A stretch of 62,850 nt of DNA, from positions 1 through 62,850 of the forward strand of contig CAYJFP010000011.1 of the NCBI GenBank assembly GCA_964369415.1, written 5' to 3'. The notes under the pieces were generated by a model that was given only the letters and a program-made list of their open reading frames with translations, was not told the origin of the DNA and ran no database searches. The translations under genes were made by a program, and so were the position numbers. The DNA comes from SIG603 sp964369415 (lineage in GTDB: Bacteria; Bacillota; Clostridia; Oscillospirales; Acutalibacteraceae). Positions 17,725-25,785 of this stretch are shown in pieces. The stretch's first letter is position 1; the number at the start of each line of letters is the position of its first letter.

Positions 17725-18906
17725 ATGAAAATCAACAGTAATTATTTAAATCTTGAAGGAAGCTACCTTTTTCCAATGATAAATAAAGGTGTAAACGAGT
17801 ATAAAGAAAAAAATCCAAATGCCGATATTATCAGAATGGGCATAGGCGATGTCACGCTACCACTAGCTCCAGTTGTGGTTGAAGCTATGAAAAAAGCCAC
17901 TGAAGAAATGGGACAAAGAGAGACATTTAAAGGCTATGGCGATGAGCAAGGTTATGCTTTTTTAAGAAATACAGTTAAAGACTATTATGCTAAAAAAACT
18001 GTAGCGCTTGAGGCGGATGAAATATTCATAAGCGATGGAGCGAAAAGTGATGTTGGTAATATTCTTGACATTTTAGGAACAGAAAATATCGTGCTAGTTC
18101 CCGATCCTGTTTATCCTGTATATGTTGATACAAACATTATGGCAGGAAGAAAAATTGAGTATCTTGACGGAAATGAAGAAAATGGATTTTTGCCTTTGCC
18201 AAGTGAAAGCACAAAAGGCGATATAATTTATCTTTGTTCTCCAAATAATCCTACAGGTGCTGTTTATAACCGTGAGCAGCTAAAAGTTTGGGTTGATTTT
18301 GCAAATAAAAATGATGCGATAATTCTTTTTGACAGCGCTTATGAAATATTCGTAAGAGATGAAAGCTTGCCAACTAGCATTTATGAAATTGAGGGCGCTA
18401 AAACATGCGCGATTGAGTTTTGCTCTTTATCTAAAACAGCTGGTTTTACAGGTACAAGATGTGGCTATACAGTAGTTCCGCATGAGATCATAAGAGAGAA
18501 CACGAGTATCAATAAATTATGGCTAAGACGCCAAACCACTAAGTTTAATGGTGTACCTTATATAGTTCAAAAAGGTGCAGAAGCTGTGTTTTCAGAAGAG
18601 GGCATGGCTCAAATTAAAGAGAACATTAAATATTATGAAGAGAATGCCGCTATTATTGCAAAAACTATGGAAAAAATGGGAATATGGTATACAGGTGGAC
18701 AAAATTCGCCATATATCTGGCTTAAATGCCCTAATAATATGGATTCATGGGACTTTTTCCATAAGTTGTTAAACGAGGCAAATGTTGTAGGAACTCCAGG
18801 TTCAGGCTTTGGTAAAGGCGGACAAGGTTTCTTTAGGCTTACGGCCTTTAGCACAAAAGAGAATACCATTGAAGCTATGAAAAGATTTGAAAAATTGAAA
18901 TTTTGA
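17725..18906 (+). CDS. dapL: LL-diaminopimelate aminotransferase
   Basis: A 393-residue class I/II PLP aminotransferase that makes LL-DAP directly from tetrahydrodipicolinate and glutamate, bypassing succinylation or acetylation. Family marks are the N-terminal NLEGSYLFPMI, IRMGIGDVTLPL, YLCSPNNPTGAVY and the PLP-lysine region SLSKTAGFTGTRCGY. Placement directly after dapF supports DapL over other aminotransferases. It is cytoplasmic. Its ribosome binding site is AAAGGAG. Confidence 0.95.
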   Translation: MKINSNYLNLEGSYLFPMINKGVNEYKEKNPNADIIRMGIGDVTLPLAPVVVEAMKKATEEMGQRETFKGYGDEQGYAFLRNTVKDYYAKKTVALEADEIFISDGAKSDVGNILDILGTENIVLVPDPVYPVYVDTNIMAGRKIEYLDGNEENGFLPLPSESTKGDIIYLCSPNNPTGAVYNREQLKVWVDFANKNDAIILFDSAYEIFVRDESLPTSIYEIEGAKTCAIEFCSLSKTAGFTGTRCGYTVVPHEIIRENTSINKLWLRRQTTKFNGVPYIVQKGAEAVFSEEGMAQIKENIKYYEENAAIIAKTMEKMGIWYTGGQNSPYIWLKCPNNMDSWDFFHKLLNEANVVGTPGSGFGKGGQGFFRLTAFSTKENTIEAMKRFEKLKF

Positions 18907-18921
18907 TTTAATATAAAAAAT

Positions 18922-18954
18922 AGTGGTGAGCGAATAAGCTTGCCACTGTTTTTG
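18922..18954 (+). terminator. Terminator of dapF-dapL
   Basis: A 10-bp stem AGTGGTGAGC/GCTTGCCACT (two G-T wobbles) has a GAATAA loop and a following GTTTTTG tract, 16 nt after the dapL stop. Confidence 0.8.
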
Positions 18955-18984
18955 TGGTATCAAATGTTTTTATAAATTTAGAAA

Positions 18985-19109
18985 TATAGAAAAGGAAAAC
19001 GGAGCCCTGTAACAGGCTCCGCTTTCCTAAAATCAAAACAGGAGAAAACAATTTTCTTGTACACAAATTTAATAAAAATATTACGAAGTTGAAACTTTTG
19101 TTACAACCT
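18985..19109 (-). ncRNA. Candidate small RNA, about 125 nt, antisense orientation to neighbours
   Basis: Part of the 510-bp stretch 18907-19416 that holds no protein gene. Reading the minus strand, an extended -10 promoter at 19144-19116 predicts a start near 19109. The RNA would open with a hairpin GTTGTAAC-AAAA-GTTTCAAC (19107-19088). It continues through an AU-rich single-stranded part containing a CTCC run, and ends in a strong hairpin (18993-19027, AGGAAA-G-CGGAGCC pairing with GGCTCCG-T-TTTCCT) followed by a U-rich tail. No ORF with a ribosome site is present. It matches no Rfam family I recognise. Confidence is moderate at best. Confidence 0.4.
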
Positions 19110-19115
19110 AGTAAT

Positions 19116-19144
19116 AGTTTAGCACGTTTTTGTAATATTTGCAA
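19116..19144 (-). promoter_or_regulatory. Promoter for the candidate small RNA
   Basis: Minus strand: TTGCAA (19144-19139), 17-nt spacer ending in TGC (extended -10), TAAACT (19121-19116). Nothing else on this strand nearby needs a promoter. Confidence 0.45.
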
Positions 19145-19225
19145 GTAGATTTTTAATAAAATAGTATATAAATATTTGCTGATTTTTTGTGCAAATCGGT
19201 TATATACATTTGCGTTCAAAAGTAT

Positions 19226-19240
19226 TACAATAAAATTGTA
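19226..19240. promoter_or_regulatory. Inverted repeat upstream of the hydE operon
   Basis: TACAAT-AAA-ATTGTA is a perfect 6+6 inverted repeat about 120 nt before the leader terminator. It could be an operator; the regulator is unknown. Confidence 0.3.
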
Positions 19241-19361
19241 TAAAAAGCGACTGAGGAAAAGATGAAAAATCAATTTTAAAGTCTAAATAAATAATTCTGA
19301 CTGAACTTGAAGGTTTGACTAAAAGCAAAGTGTGGATGTGTAAATTAACAGTGTGTTTATG

Positions 19362-19390
19362 CCCTGCAGCTTTGTTCTGCGGGGTTTTTT
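19362..19390 (+). terminator. Attenuator-like terminator in the leader of the hydE operon
   Basis: An 8-bp GC-rich stem CCCTGCAG/CTGCGGGG (one G-T wobble) with loop CTTTGTT is followed by six Ts. It ends 26 nt before the start of the TM1266-family gene and after roughly 100-150 nt of untranslated leader. Because no gene ends just upstream, it is better read as a regulated attenuator than as a gene terminator. The leader carries none of the core motifs I know for common riboswitches or T-boxes. Confidence 0.65.
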
Positions 19391-19416
19391 ATTATTTTAT
19401 GGAAAGGATGAAGGCG

Positions 19417-19671
19417 ATGAGTAGGATAGCTGTAGTAAATATTATAGTTGAAAACAAAGAGATGTCACAGAAAATAAACGATATTTTGCACGATTATTCA
19501 AAATATATAATTGGAAGAATGGGTCTTCCGTATCAAAAAAGAGAAATTGCAATAATTGTAGTGGCGATTGATGCTCCTAATGATGTGATTAACACTTTAA
19601 GTGGGAAAATAGGTGCAATTTCGGGAGTTAGCTCGAAAACATTGTATTCAAAGGAGTTTAGTGATGGATAA
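19417..19671 (+). CDS. TM1266-family putative regulator of the iron-only hydrogenase system
   Basis: An 84-residue ACT/NikR-C-like small protein (MSRIAVVNIIVENKE start; YIIGRMGLPYQKREIAIIVVAID; DAPNDVINTLSGKIG). This family is regularly found beside hydrogenase maturation genes in anaerobes, where a regulatory role has been proposed without firm proof. I chose ATG 19417 because AAAGGA lies 8 nt before it. An in-frame upstream extension to 19315 would cross the leader terminator and is rejected. The stop overlaps the hydE start by 8 nt, indicating translational coupling. Confidence 0.85.
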   Translation: MSRIAVVNIIVENKEMSQKINDILHDYSKYIIGRMGLPYQKREIAIIVVAIDAPNDVINTLSGKIGAISGVSSKTLYSKEFSDG

Positions 19672-20617
19672 AAATGAAATTGTAGAGTTGCTCTCCTTAG
19701 AAAATTTTGAAAGCACATACAAAAAAGCCGATAAAATTAAAAGAGAATTATACGGTGATAATGTATACATAAGGGCGATAATAGAGTTTTCAAATTACTG
19801 TAAAGGCGACTGTAAATACTGTGGACTAAACTGTAACAATAAAAATGTGAATAGATATAGGATGGAGCCTGAAGAAATAATAAGTACCGCAAAAAAAGCA
19901 CATGAAGTGGGATATAAGACCGTGGTATTGCAGTCGGGAGAGGACAATCACTATACCAAAGAAATTTTGGGCGAAATAGTAAAGGAAATTAAGAAAACCG
20001 GAATTAAAGTCACTTTAAGCTGCGGTGAAATGCAGTACGAAGACTATTTGTATCTAAAAAAAGCCGGAGCTGATAGATATTTGCTTAAACATGAGTGTTC
20101 AGATGAAAAAATATACTCGTACTTGCATAGTTTTAGTACGCTTGAAAACAGGATAAACTGCCTTAAAAACATTAAAAAAGTAGGATTTGAAACAGGTAGT
20201 GGATTCATGATAGGACTGCCGAATCAAACAAAGGAGATAATAGCAGAGGATATTTTGCTACTTAAAGAATTAAAGTGCGATATGGCGGGTATAGGGCCGT
20301 TTATACCACATCCAGATACTCCGCTAAGAGACCTTAAAAAAGGTAGCACAGAGCTTACAAAAAGAGCAGTGGCACTTACTAGAATTTTAATTGGTGAAAT
20401 TAATTTACCAGCAACAACCTCGCTTTCAGTCATAAATAAAAGTGAGCGAGACAGCATATTTGCTAAAGGTGCAAACGTCATAATGAAAAAAGTTACGCCT
20501 GATGAATATAAAAAATATTACGAAATCTACCCATCAGAATTAAATGATACAAATATAAAAAAAGATAGAGAGGAGTTAGAGGAGTTGCTAAAAATGCTAA
20601 AATGCACTCCTGTATAG
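19664..20617 (+). CDS. hydE: [FeFe]-hydrogenase H-cluster radical SAM maturase HydE
   Basis: A 317-residue radical SAM enzyme that helps build the 2Fe subcluster (dithiomethylamine bridge pathway) of [FeFe] hydrogenase. The SAM cluster motif CKGDCKYC (Cys46, 50, 53) is intact, followed by LQSGED, ETGSGFMIGLPNQT and GIGPFIPHPDTPL, all HydE-like rather than BioB. Start ATG 19664 follows AAGGAG and overlaps the preceding stop. hydG starts 3 nt after the stop. It acts in the cytoplasm. Confidence 0.93.
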   Translation: MDKNEIVELLSLENFESTYKKADKIKRELYGDNVYIRAIIEFSNYCKGDCKYCGLNCNNKNVNRYRMEPEEIISTAKKAHEVGYKTVVLQSGEDNHYTKEILGEIVKEIKKTGIKVTLSCGEMQYEDYLYLKKAGADRYLLKHECSDEKIYSYLHSFSTLENRINCLKNIKKVGFETGSGFMIGLPNQTKEIIAEDILLLKELKCDMAGIGPFIPHPDTPLRDLKKGSTELTKRAVALTRILIGEINLPATTSLSVINKSERDSIFAKGANVIMKKVTPDEYKKYYEIYPSELNDTNIKKDREELEELLKMLKCTPV

Positions 20618-20620
20618 ACT

Positions 20621-22039
20621 ATGTATAATGTAAAATCAAACTATGCAAACGAATTTATAGACGACAGTGAAATATGTCAAAGTCTTGAATTTGCAGAAAA
20701 AAACAAGGATAATAAAAATTTAATAGAGGAAATCCTATGTAAGGCGGCCCTTAATAAGGGCCTAAGCCATAGAGAAGCAGCGGTCTTACTACTTAATGAA
20801 GACCTAGATGTCAAAGAGAAGATATTCACTCTTGCAAAAGAAATTAAAAAAGAGTTTTACGGAAACAGAATAGTGTTGTTTGCACCATTATATCTTTCGA
20901 ACTACTGTGTAAATGGATGCGTTTACTGTCCGTATCACTATAAAAATAAATGCATAAAAAGAAAAAAGCTTACAATGGATGAAATAAGAGAAGAGGTAAT
21001 AGCCCTTCAAGACATGGGACACAAGCGATTAGCTCTTGAAAGCGGCGAGGATCCACAAATCAATACTATGGACTATTTCTTAGAGTCAATAGACACCATT
21101 TATTCTATTAAGCATAAAAACGGCGCAATCAGAAGAGTTAATATAAATATAGCTGCAACGACTGTGGAAAATTACAAAAAATTACACGATGCAGAAATTG
21201 GAACATATATCTTATTCCAAGAGACTTATCATAGACCTACATATTTAGAGCTTCATCCGACAGGTCCTAAGCATAATTATGAATACCATACAGAAGCTAT
21301 GGACAGGGCTATGGAAGGCGGGATTGACGATGTAGGCTTAGGTGTTTTATTCGGGCTAAATCTATACAAATACGATTTTGTCGGAATACTAATGCATAGT
21401 GAACACCTCGAGGCTAAGTTCGGAGTAGGGCCACATACGATAAGTGTGCCAAGAATTTGTCCTGCTGAAGGAGTCGAGGTAAGCGACTTTGATAATTCAA
21501 TTTCGGACGATGTTTTTGAGAAAATCGTGGCAATTCTTAGGATAAGTGTTCCATATACAGGAATAATCGTCTCTACAAGAGAATCGGAAAAAATTAGAAG
21601 CAGAGTCATAGACATTGGTGCTTCTCAAATAAGCGGCGGCTCGAGAACTTCGGTAGGCGGTTATGCTAAGGAAGAAGAGGAAGACGAAAATACGAAGCAG
21701 TTCGATACTTCTGATAGAAGGTCGCTTGACGAGGTTGTTAACTGGCTGATAAGAACAGGGCATATTCCAAGCTTCTGCACGGCTTGTTATAAACTTGGAA
21801 GAACGGGAGATAGGTTCATGGGACTTGTTAAATCTGGTCAAATTAAGAATGTATGCCATCCAAATGCACTTATGACTTTAAAAGAATATGGTATAGACTA
21901 CGCTTCTACAGATACAAAAAGGCTAATTGATGAATTAATCAGTAAAGAGATAGAAAATGTTCCGAATGAAAAGGCGAAAATAGTAGCTAAAAATTATCTT
22001 GACAAAATATTAATAGGCGAGCGAGATTTTAGATTTTAA
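20621..22039 (+). CDS. hydG: [FeFe]-hydrogenase H-cluster radical SAM maturase HydG
   Basis: A 472-residue tyrosine lyase that makes the CO and CN ligands of the H-cluster. The N-terminal SAM cluster motif is CVNGCVYC (Cys96, 100, 103). The second, HydG-specific cluster near the C-terminus has exactly the CX2CX22C spacing, beginning FCTACYKLGRTGDRFMG. Other marks are LALESGEDP and ATTVENYKKLH. The gene follows hydE almost without gap. The GTPase HydF and the hydrogenase itself are not in this window. Confidence 0.95.
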   Translation: MYNVKSNYANEFIDDSEICQSLEFAEKNKDNKNLIEEILCKAALNKGLSHREAAVLLLNEDLDVKEKIFTLAKEIKKEFYGNRIVLFAPLYLSNYCVNGCVYCPYHYKNKCIKRKKLTMDEIREEVIALQDMGHKRLALESGEDPQINTMDYFLESIDTIYSIKHKNGAIRRVNINIAATTVENYKKLHDAEIGTYILFQETYHRPTYLELHPTGPKHNYEYHTEAMDRAMEGGIDDVGLGVLFGLNLYKYDFVGILMHSEHLEAKFGVGPHTISVPRICPAEGVEVSDFDNSISDDVFEKIVAILRISVPYTGIIVSTRESEKIRSRVIDIGASQISGGSRTSVGGYAKEEEEDENTKQFDTSDRRSLDEVVNWLIRTGHIPSFCTACYKLGRTGDRFMGLVKSGQIKNVCHPNALMTLKEYGIDYASTDTKRLIDELISKEIENVPNEKAKIVAKNYLDKILIGERDFRF

Positions 22040-22042
22040 TTG

Positions 22043-22071
22043 TTGTAATCTTAGTTAAATAGTGATACAAT
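22043..22071 (+). promoter_or_regulatory. Promoter of the flavin reductase-rubredoxin gene
   Basis: TTGTAA (22043-22048), 17 nt, TACAAT (22066-22071), starting 3 nt after the hydG stop and 28 nt before the next start codon. It would allow independent expression. Confidence 0.6.
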
Positions 22072-22099
22072 TAAAGAAAAAAGAGAAGAGGGAAGACCT

Positions 22100-22750
22100 A
22101 TGAATATGATGGCGTATTGGAATATGTCCTATGGAGTTTATGTTGTTTCATCACTTGATGAAAATAGAGCTGTTGGCTGCGTGGCAAACAGTGCTATGCA
22201 AGTTACAATTAATCCCGAAAGAATTGCTGTTAGTATAAACAAAGATAATTTTACACATTCATGCATAGAAAAAACAGGCAAATTTTCGCTTTCGGTGTTG
22301 ACTGAGGATATCGACCCTAAAGTCATAGGCGTGTTTGGCTTTTCTTGTTCTAAATCTGTGGATAAATTTGCAGAAGTTCCGTATGAAATATGCGAGTCCG
22401 TTCCTGTTTTAAGTGACTCATGTGCTTACTTTGTGTGTAAAGTTGTGGAAACGCTTGACTGCTCGACTCATACAATTTTTTTAGGTGAAGTCGTAGATTG
22501 TGATATTCCAAACGACAAAAAACCTATGACGTATGAATATTACCATAAAGTGGTTAAGGGTAGAGCTCCTAAAACTGCGCCGACATATATTCCCGATGAA
22601 CTGATACCAGAAGATAAAAGTGATAATGCAAGATATATTTGCTCGGTGTGTTCGTATGAATATGATGGCGAAATACCATTTGAGGATGTACCAGATGATT
22701 ATGAATGTCCAATTTGTGGTCAGAAAAAGCATGTTTTTGAAAAAAGATAA
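22100..22750 (+). CDS. Flavin reductase-rubredoxin fusion (high-molecular-weight rubredoxin type)
   Basis: A 216-residue protein. Residues 1-165 form a flavin reductase-like FMN-binding split barrel (MAYWNMSYGVYVVSS; QVTINPERIAVSINK; THSCIEKTGKFSLSVL). Residues 175-215 are a rubredoxin domain with the two iron-binding pairs CSVCSYEYDG and CPICGQKK. Such proteins pass electrons from NAD(P)H to flavodiiron proteins that remove O2 or NO in anaerobes. A flavodiiron partner is not in the window. The link to hydrogenase maturation is positional only. Confidence 0.92.
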   Translation: MNMMAYWNMSYGVYVVSSLDENRAVGCVANSAMQVTINPERIAVSINKDNFTHSCIEKTGKFSLSVLTEDIDPKVIGVFGFSCSKSVDKFAEVPYEICESVPVLSDSCAYFVCKVVETLDCSTHTIFLGEVVDCDIPNDKKPMTYEYYHKVVKGRAPKTAPTYIPDELIPEDKSDNARYICSVCSYEYDGEIPFEDVPDDYECPICGQKKHVFEKR

Positions 22751-22756
22751 TTGAAC

Positions 22757-22797
22757 TAAAGGTTATAAGTTTACTTGTGAACTTATAACCTTTTTCT
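22757..22797 (+). terminator. Terminator after the rubredoxin fusion gene
   Basis: A perfect 13-bp stem AAGGTTATAAGTT/AACTTATAACCTT with an 8-nt loop is followed by TTT. Confidence 0.85.
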
Positions 22798-22821
22798 ATT
22801 ATAAATTCACATCAATTTTAC

Positions 22822-22850
22822 TTGAAAAATTTATATTGAAATGTTATCAT
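22822..22850 (+). promoter_or_regulatory. Putative promoter of the solute-binding lipoprotein gene
   Basis: TTGAAA (22822-22827), 17 nt, TATCAT (22845-22850). It leaves an untranslated leader of about 95 nt before the start at 22952. Confidence 0.45.
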
Positions 22851-22951
22851 GATTATAGTAATTAGATATTTATATATGTCTAAGTAATGAACTGGACATG
22901 ACTTTAAGTATGTATTAATTATCTATGAGTGTTTTTTAACGAGGGATGAAA

Positions 22952-23764
22952 ATGAATAAGAATGTAAAATTAAAAGTAGTGATTATTGTAACGGTTTTGA
23001 GTGCCTTTGTGATGAGTGCTTGTTCGGAAAGTACTCCTAACATCAGTTCTGTAAGTGAGCTAAACAATGAAGATAAAGTTATAGGAGTTGCAAACGGTTC
23101 TATAGGGATGATAATTGCTGAAGAGAATTATGCTGAAAGTGAAATAAAATATTTTACAAGTAATACAGATGCCTTTGTCGCTGTTCAACAAGGAAGAGTG
23201 GATGCGTATTTTTATGATAAGATTTTGCTTGAATATGCTTTAGGTTCAGGACTTGATGGAGTGCATATTTTAGATGAAACGGTTGGAGAAACAACTGATA
23301 TTGCGATTGGAATTTCTAAAAAAACAGAGATAACGGATTTGAAGCAGTCGTTAGATGAGTTTGTATCTGAAATGCAAAAAAATGGAATACTTGATGATAT
23401 GAATGAGCGCTGGATTATAAATGGCGATGAAAATATGCCTGAAATAAAAGTACCTGAAAATCCTTCGGTGACCATCAAAATTGCTACAACAGGTACGATT
23501 GCACCTTTTAGCTATTATAAAGACGGAGAGCTTACAGGATATGACATAGAGCTTGTAAATCGTTTTGCTGAGTATATGAATGCTAAAATAGAAATTAGTG
23601 TGTTTGATTTTAATGGATTAGAAGCTGCCTTAGAGGCAGGTGTGGTAGATTGTGCTTTTTCAAACTTAAATGTGACTGATGAGAGAAAGCTAATAATGAA
23701 TTTTAGTCAGAAAGTCTATGAAACAACTACAGCTGTCTTAGTTAAAGGCGAGGTTACAGATTAA
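22952..23764 (+). CDS. Solute-binding lipoprotein of the SBP_bac_3 type with lobes in swapped order
   Basis: A 270-residue lipoprotein with lobebox-type end MSAC near Cys24. Residues 38-140 match the second lobe of amino-acid-binding proteins (VIGVANGSIG; AVQQGRVDAYFYDK; IAIGISKK; LDDMNERWI). Residues 155-265 match the first lobe (TIKIATTGTIAPFSYYKDGE; GYDIELVNRFAEYM; ERKLIMNFSQ). Both lobes look complete, so this is a circular permutation of the usual order rather than a decayed copy. It would bind a small solute, probably an amino acid, outside the membrane. No ABC permease or ATPase is adjacent. ATG 22952 is preferred to 22946 because GAGGG then has proper spacing. Confidence 0.75.
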   Translation: MNKNVKLKVVIIVTVLSAFVMSACSESTPNISSVSELNNEDKVIGVANGSIGMIIAEENYAESEIKYFTSNTDAFVAVQQGRVDAYFYDKILLEYALGSGLDGVHILDETVGETTDIAIGISKKTEITDLKQSLDEFVSEMQKNGILDDMNERWIINGDENMPEIKVPENPSVTIKIATTGTIAPFSYYKDGELTGYDIELVNRFAEYMNAKIEISVFDFNGLEAALEAGVVDCAFSNLNVTDERKLIMNFSQKVYETTTAVLVKGEVTD

Positions 23765-23929
23765 AATTGGCTAAGCTTGTGTGTAGGTTACATTTTGTAT
23801 ATGTATGTGCCATAGAGTTGATTCTTAAGCTTTGAAATTTTATGTAAACTAATATAATTTCAAAAAAATAAGAGCTAAGTGTTAAATTTGATAAATATTT
23901 TTATTTTTTAATTGATTTTTGCACCCAAA

Positions 23930-24010
23930 TTATTGCAATAACATTTTTTTTATGATAATATTACTAAATAGATTAATTATAATAGAGTGATAATTTGTTA
24001 TTGCAAATAA
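23930..24010. promoter_or_regulatory. Pil-operon promoter region with repeated palindrome
   Basis: The gap 23765-24057 holds no gene. A perfect 12-bp palindrome TTATTGCAATAA lies at 23930-23941 and a near-copy TTATTGCAAATAA at 23998-24010. Between them is a -10-like TATAAT (23978-23983) without a good -35. The two sites bracket the likely start of pil transcription and could bind a dimeric regulator. Confidence 0.45.
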
Positions 24011-24057
24011 GAAAAATTTTGTAACTTTATGTAACGTTGAATAAAGAAGGTGAATTG

Positions 24058-25764
24058 ATGGCTGAAGAGTCAATGAAAAGATATAGACTGGGTGACTTGT
24101 TGCTATTAAAAGGTGTTATAACTGAAAAGCAGTTAGATGCGGCACTTGAATATCAAAAAACAAATAAAAAATGGCTAGGAGATAGCCTGATTGAACTAGG
24201 ATTTGTAACTGATAGTGACATAGCCAATGTCTTAGAGCTTCAGCTTGGTATACCCAGAATGGATCTTAGAGGAGTTAGAATTGATCCAAAAGTTATTAAA
24301 TTGGTAAGCGGTACGGTTTTAAGAAAGCACAATGTGCTTCCGATAGAATACAGCGATAAGCATGCCAATGTTTTGATTCTTGCTATGTCAAATCCACTTG
24401 ATATGGTGGCGCAGGACGATATTTCAATTTTGACAGGTTGCCTTGTAGAACCTAGAATCGCAACCATCGGTGAGATTAATGCCGTTTTGGATAAATATTT
24501 TGGTACAGGCGAGGCAATGTCTGCGGCTGAACAATATTCTAAAGAGCGTGAAGCTCAGCTTCAACAACTTGAAGATGAGGAAAATGCTCAACAAGCAGAG
24601 TTTGAAAATGCTCCTATGGTTCAGCTTGTAAAGTCTATAATCGAGCAGGCTGTGCGTCAAAGAGCTAGTGACATACATTTTGATGCCCTTGAAAAACAAG
24701 TTAGAATTAGATACCGTATAGACGGTGTTTTAATGGAAAAAATGCTCTATTCCATTAATCTTCTTCCAGCTATGGTAACCAGAATTAAGATAATGGGCGA
24801 CATGGATATATCCGAAAAGAGAAAACCTCAGGATGGACGTATAACGGTTACGGTTGACAGAAATGAATACGATATTCGTGTGTCAATTTTGCCATCTTCT
24901 TATGGAGAAAAAATAGTTATGCGTATCGCTTCAAGTGTGGCGCTTACAAAATCTAAGGCTGAGCTTGGTTTAAGAGAGAAAGAGTTAAAACTTTTTGATA
25001 AAATTTTATCGAATCCAAATGGAATTATTTTGGTAACTGGACCTACAGGTAGCGGTAAATCCACCACACTTTACACGGCTTTAGCAGAGCTTAACACCGA
25101 ATATGTAAATATCATTACAGTTGAAGACCCTGTCGAAGCAAATATCTCAGGAATTAATCAGGTTCAGGTAAATCCTAAGGCTGACTTAACCTTTGCTAGC
25201 GCTTTAAGGTCTATTTTAAGACAAGACCCTGATATAATTATGATAGGTGAGGTTCGTGATGAGGAAACGGCTTCAATAGCGGTTCAGGCGTCAATTACAG
25301 GTCACCTTGTTGTAAGCACACTTCATACAAACAGCTCGGCAGCGACGGTTACAAGGCTTTTGGATATGGGAGTAGAGTCGTATTTGCTTGCCGATTCATT
25401 AGTAGGTATAATCGCTCAAAGGCTAGTAAGAAGGCTTTGTTCGGCTTGTAAAAAAGAAAAAATTGCCACAAGAGAAGAGAAACTGATTTTAGGCGTTCCT
25501 GAAGATGAGGAAGTCAAAATATATGAGCATGTAGGATGCAGACTTTGCTCGGATGTAGGATTTTACGGGCGAATAGGTGTGTATGAAATAATGGAAATCA
25601 CGCCAGAAGTCAAAAGAATTATAACAGCAAACGGCACAACAGAAAGCATAAAAAACACCGCAATGGAGAACGGCATGGAGACACTCAGAATGTGTGCGGC
25701 GCACTATGTTTTAGAGGGTGTCACTACTATAGAAGAAATGGTTAAAGTTTCATTTGATAAATAA
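24058..25764 (+). CDS. pilB: Type IV pilus extension ATPase PilB, with MshEN domain
   Basis: A 568-residue hexameric secretion ATPase that drives pilus assembly at the inner membrane. Residues 1-150 are an MshEN domain; its two repeats begin RLGDLLLLKGVITEKQ (about 8) and WLGDSLIELGFVTDSD (about 40), close to the c-di-GMP-binding consensus RLGxxL..G. The T2SSE core follows, with Walker A GPTGSGKSTT, the Asp box, Walker B MIGEVRDEETA, the His box STLHTN, and a C-terminal four-Cys zinc motif (CSACKK and CRLC). I use ATG 24058 behind AAGAAGGTGA; an in-frame TTG at 24037 lies before this site. It is the first gene of the pil locus. Confidence 0.95.
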   Translation: MAEESMKRYRLGDLLLLKGVITEKQLDAALEYQKTNKKWLGDSLIELGFVTDSDIANVLELQLGIPRMDLRGVRIDPKVIKLVSGTVLRKHNVLPIEYSDKHANVLILAMSNPLDMVAQDDISILTGCLVEPRIATIGEINAVLDKYFGTGEAMSAAEQYSKEREAQLQQLEDEENAQQAEFENAPMVQLVKSIIEQAVRQRASDIHFDALEKQVRIRYRIDGVLMEKMLYSINLLPAMVTRIKIMGDMDISEKRKPQDGRITVTVDRNEYDIRVSILPSSYGEKIVMRIASSVALTKSKAELGLREKELKLFDKILSNPNGIILVTGPTGSGKSTTLYTALAELNTEYVNIITVEDPVEANISGINQVQVNPKADLTFASALRSILRQDPDIIMIGEVRDEETASIAVQASITGHLVVSTLHTNSSAATVTRLLDMGVESYLLADSLVGIIAQRLVRRLCSACKKEKIATREEKLILGVPEDEEVKIYEHVGCRLCSDVGFYGRIGVYEIMEITPEVKRIITANGTTESIKNTAMENGMETLRMCAAHYVLEGVTTIEEMVKVSFDK

Positions 25765-25785
25765 TTAAAGGTAAGAGGGATTGTT

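Noticed and set aside
19315..19416. N-terminal extension of the TM1266 protein from ATG 19315
   Set aside because: The extension crosses a strong intrinsic terminator and encodes residues unlike the family start; a good ribosome site precedes ATG 19417.
22952..23764. Pseudogene of a tandem substrate-binding/permease protein
   Set aside because: Signal peptide, both lobes and a clean end are intact, with no permease remnants in the 293 nt after it; a circular permutation explains it better.
23765..24057. c-di-GMP riboswitch upstream of pilB
   Set aside because: Known in clostridial pilus loci, but I find neither the class I GEMM core nor a class II pseudoknot pattern; only AT-rich sequence and the palindromes are present.
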